Source: Rhizobium sp. 007 | GTDB lineage: Bacteria > Pseudomonadota > Alphaproteobacteria > Rhizobiales > Rhizobiaceae | Direction of reading: 5' to 3' | Assembly: GCF_015353075.1 (NCBI RefSeq) | Contig: NZ_CP064188.1 | Span: forward strand, 2,046,001-2,110,000 | DNA: 64,000 bases | Part shown: positions 62,865 through 64,000 of the stretch, in pieces | Layout: each line of letters opens with the position of its first letter | Position numbering within the stretch: position 1 is the stretch's first letter | Translations under genes and position numbers: made by a program | Notes under the pieces: model-generated | Told to the model about the DNA's origin: nothing | The model's input: the letters and a program-made list of their open reading frames with translations, nothing else | The model's database searches: none

Positions 62865-64000
62865 ATGACCGCGGTTTTTGCCCGCCCCGATTTCCACAAT
62901 GCGCTTTCACGCCTCAAGGACAGGCATCTCCTGCGTGATCTCGCCTATATCGGCGGACGCTGGTCGGCGGGCGACGCCGGCAAAAGCTTCGAAGTCACCG
63001 ATCCTGCTTCCCGAACAACAGTTGCCTGGGTAGCCAGTCTTGGCGCGGACGAGACGGCAACGGCGATCGACGCGGCGGCGCGGGCAATGCCGGCCTGGCG
63101 CGCCATGCTGCCGCAGCACCGCGCAAAAATCCTGCGCAACTGGTTCGATCTGATCCTGGCATCAAAGGAAGATCTCGCCTTGATCATGACGCTCGAGCAG
63201 GGCAAGCCGCTTTCGGAATCCTTGGGCGAGATCGATTATGCCGCCTCGTTCGTCGAATGGTACGGTGAGGAAGGCAAGCGGCTGAATGCCGAAAACGTCA
63301 CCAGCCACCTTTTGGATGCTGAGATGATCGTCCGCCGCGAGGCGCTCGGTGTCGTCGGTATCGTCACGCCGTGGAACTTTCCGTCCGCCATGATCACGCG
63401 CAAGGCTGCGGCAGCAATGGCTGCGGGCTGCACCGTCGTTGCCCATCCTTCATCCGAGACCCCGCTTTCAGCACTCGCACTTGCCGAGCTCGGCGAGCGC
63501 GCCGGGATTCCGGCGGGCGTATTCAATGTTGTCACCGGTGATGCGGCAACCATCGTCGGCCGCATGTGCGAGGACGAGCGCATCAGGGCGATGAGCTTCA
63601 CCGGCTCGACCGGGATCGGCAAGCTCATTGCCGCTCAATGCGCGTCAAGCATGAAAAGACTGGTGATGGAGCTTGGCGGACATGCACCACTTATCATATT
63701 CGACGATGCCGACATCGAGCGTGCGGCCAGAATTGCCATCGACGCCAAGTTCGCCACGTCGGGCCAGGATTGCCTGGCCGCCAACCGCATCTTCGTGCAC
63801 CGCTCAATTGCCGATCGCTTCGCTGAGGCATTCGCACGACACATCAAGGCATTGAAAGTGGCAAACGGCCTTTCGGCGAATGCCGATATCGGCCCGCTGA
63901 TGCACGAACGTGCCATCGTCAAGGTCGAGGAACAGGTCTGCGATGCACTGAAGCGCGGAGCCAAACTGGTTACCGGCGGTAAACGTCACGTCGCCGGCCA
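62865..64000 (+). CDS. NAD-dependent succinate-semialdehyde dehydrogenase-type enzyme, 3' end outside window
   Basis: Aldehyde dehydrogenase family; 378 residues visible, starting MTAVFARPDFHNALSRLKDR. VVGIVTPWNFPSAMITRKAA, FTGSTGIGKLI, LVMELGGHAPLIIFDDAD and the catalytic Cys in ATSGQDCLAANRI are all present, the last matching SSADH (GabD). The catalytic Glu is in MELGG. The end of the gene lies outside the window. Its position beside the ectoine operon would suit oxidation of aspartate semialdehyde, the product of the diaminobutyrate transaminase; that transaminase is not in the window. Substrate assignment is uncertain. Confidence 0.87.
   Translation, partial: MTAVFARPDFHNALSRLKDRHLLRDLAYIGGRWSAGDAGKSFEVTDPASRTTVAWVASLGADETATAIDAAARAMPAWRAMLPQHRAKILRNWFDLILASKEDLALIMTLEQGKPLSESLGEIDYAASFVEWYGEEGKRLNAENVTSHLLDAEMIVRREALGVVGIVTPWNFPSAMITRKAAAAMAAGCTVVAHPSSETPLSALALAELGERAGIPAGVFNVVTGDAATIVGRMCEDERIRAMSFTGSTGIGKLIAAQCASSMKRLVMELGGHAPLIIFDDADIERAARIAIDAKFATSGQDCLAANRIFVHRSIADRFAEAFARHIKALKVANGLSANADIGPLMHERAIVKVEEQVCDALKRGAKLVTGGKRHVAG

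Overview
The window looks like accessory-replicon DNA of a member of the Rhizobiaceae (Rhizobium / Sinorhizobium / Agrobacterium group). It is GC-rich, holds many ABC uptake operons with local LacI, GntR, LysR and TetR regulators, and carries the ehuABCD-eutABCDE ectoine cluster in the gene order known from Sinorhizobium meliloti. This assignment rests on gene content and remembered protein families; no database was searched. No rRNA, tRNA, CRISPR array or replication origin was seen.

Layout. 1-10.2 kb: a sugar-type ABC transporter with two different ATPases and a 67-residue membrane protein, followed by a hydroxyacid dehydrogenase, a GntR/FCD regulator, an enolase-superfamily enzyme and two ketose 3-epimerase-like TIM barrels transcribed divergently. 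Together they look like one sugar or sugar-acid pathway under a single GntR regulator, with three matching operators in the divergent promoter. 10.4-13.8 kb: small stress or unknown genes and broken regulators. 13.7-18.9 kb: an RND efflux operon and its TetR regulator, with a repeated operator that also appears at 13.7, 21.3 and 21.5 kb; a second fabF follows.

20.4-29.9 kb is strongly decayed: an ftsZ remnant, a frameshifted SDR gene, an RpiR fragment, head-to-head fused remnants (Gfo/Idh with hvfC, TetR with DUF1348), broken LysR genes, and an IS6-family element that separates a DJ-1/PfpI fragment from an iolE fragment. An intact DoxX gene and an intact MBL hydrolase/LysR pair lie among them. 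30.0-36.1 kb: LacI-controlled inositol-like ABC importer with a hydroxypyruvate isomerase-like enzyme and an inositol 2-dehydrogenase-like enzyme. 36.1-36.7 kb: frameshifted nucleotidyltransferase-HEPN remnant. 37.1-43.2 kb: LacI regulator and a Ugp-like importer operon that begins with a metallophosphoesterase.

43.4-46.9 kb: sitABCD manganese/iron importer. 47.2-51.8 kb: exported alpha/beta hydrolase, a GGDEF-EAL protein and a divergent methyltransferase of the 3-OH PAME synthase type. 51.9-62.1 kb: complete ectoine/5-hydroxyectoine uptake and breakdown operon with the MocR-type regulator EnuR and a divergent AsnC/Lrp regulator. The window ends with a 24-residue membrane protein and a truncated succinate-semialdehyde dehydrogenase-type gene that may supply the aldehyde-oxidising step.
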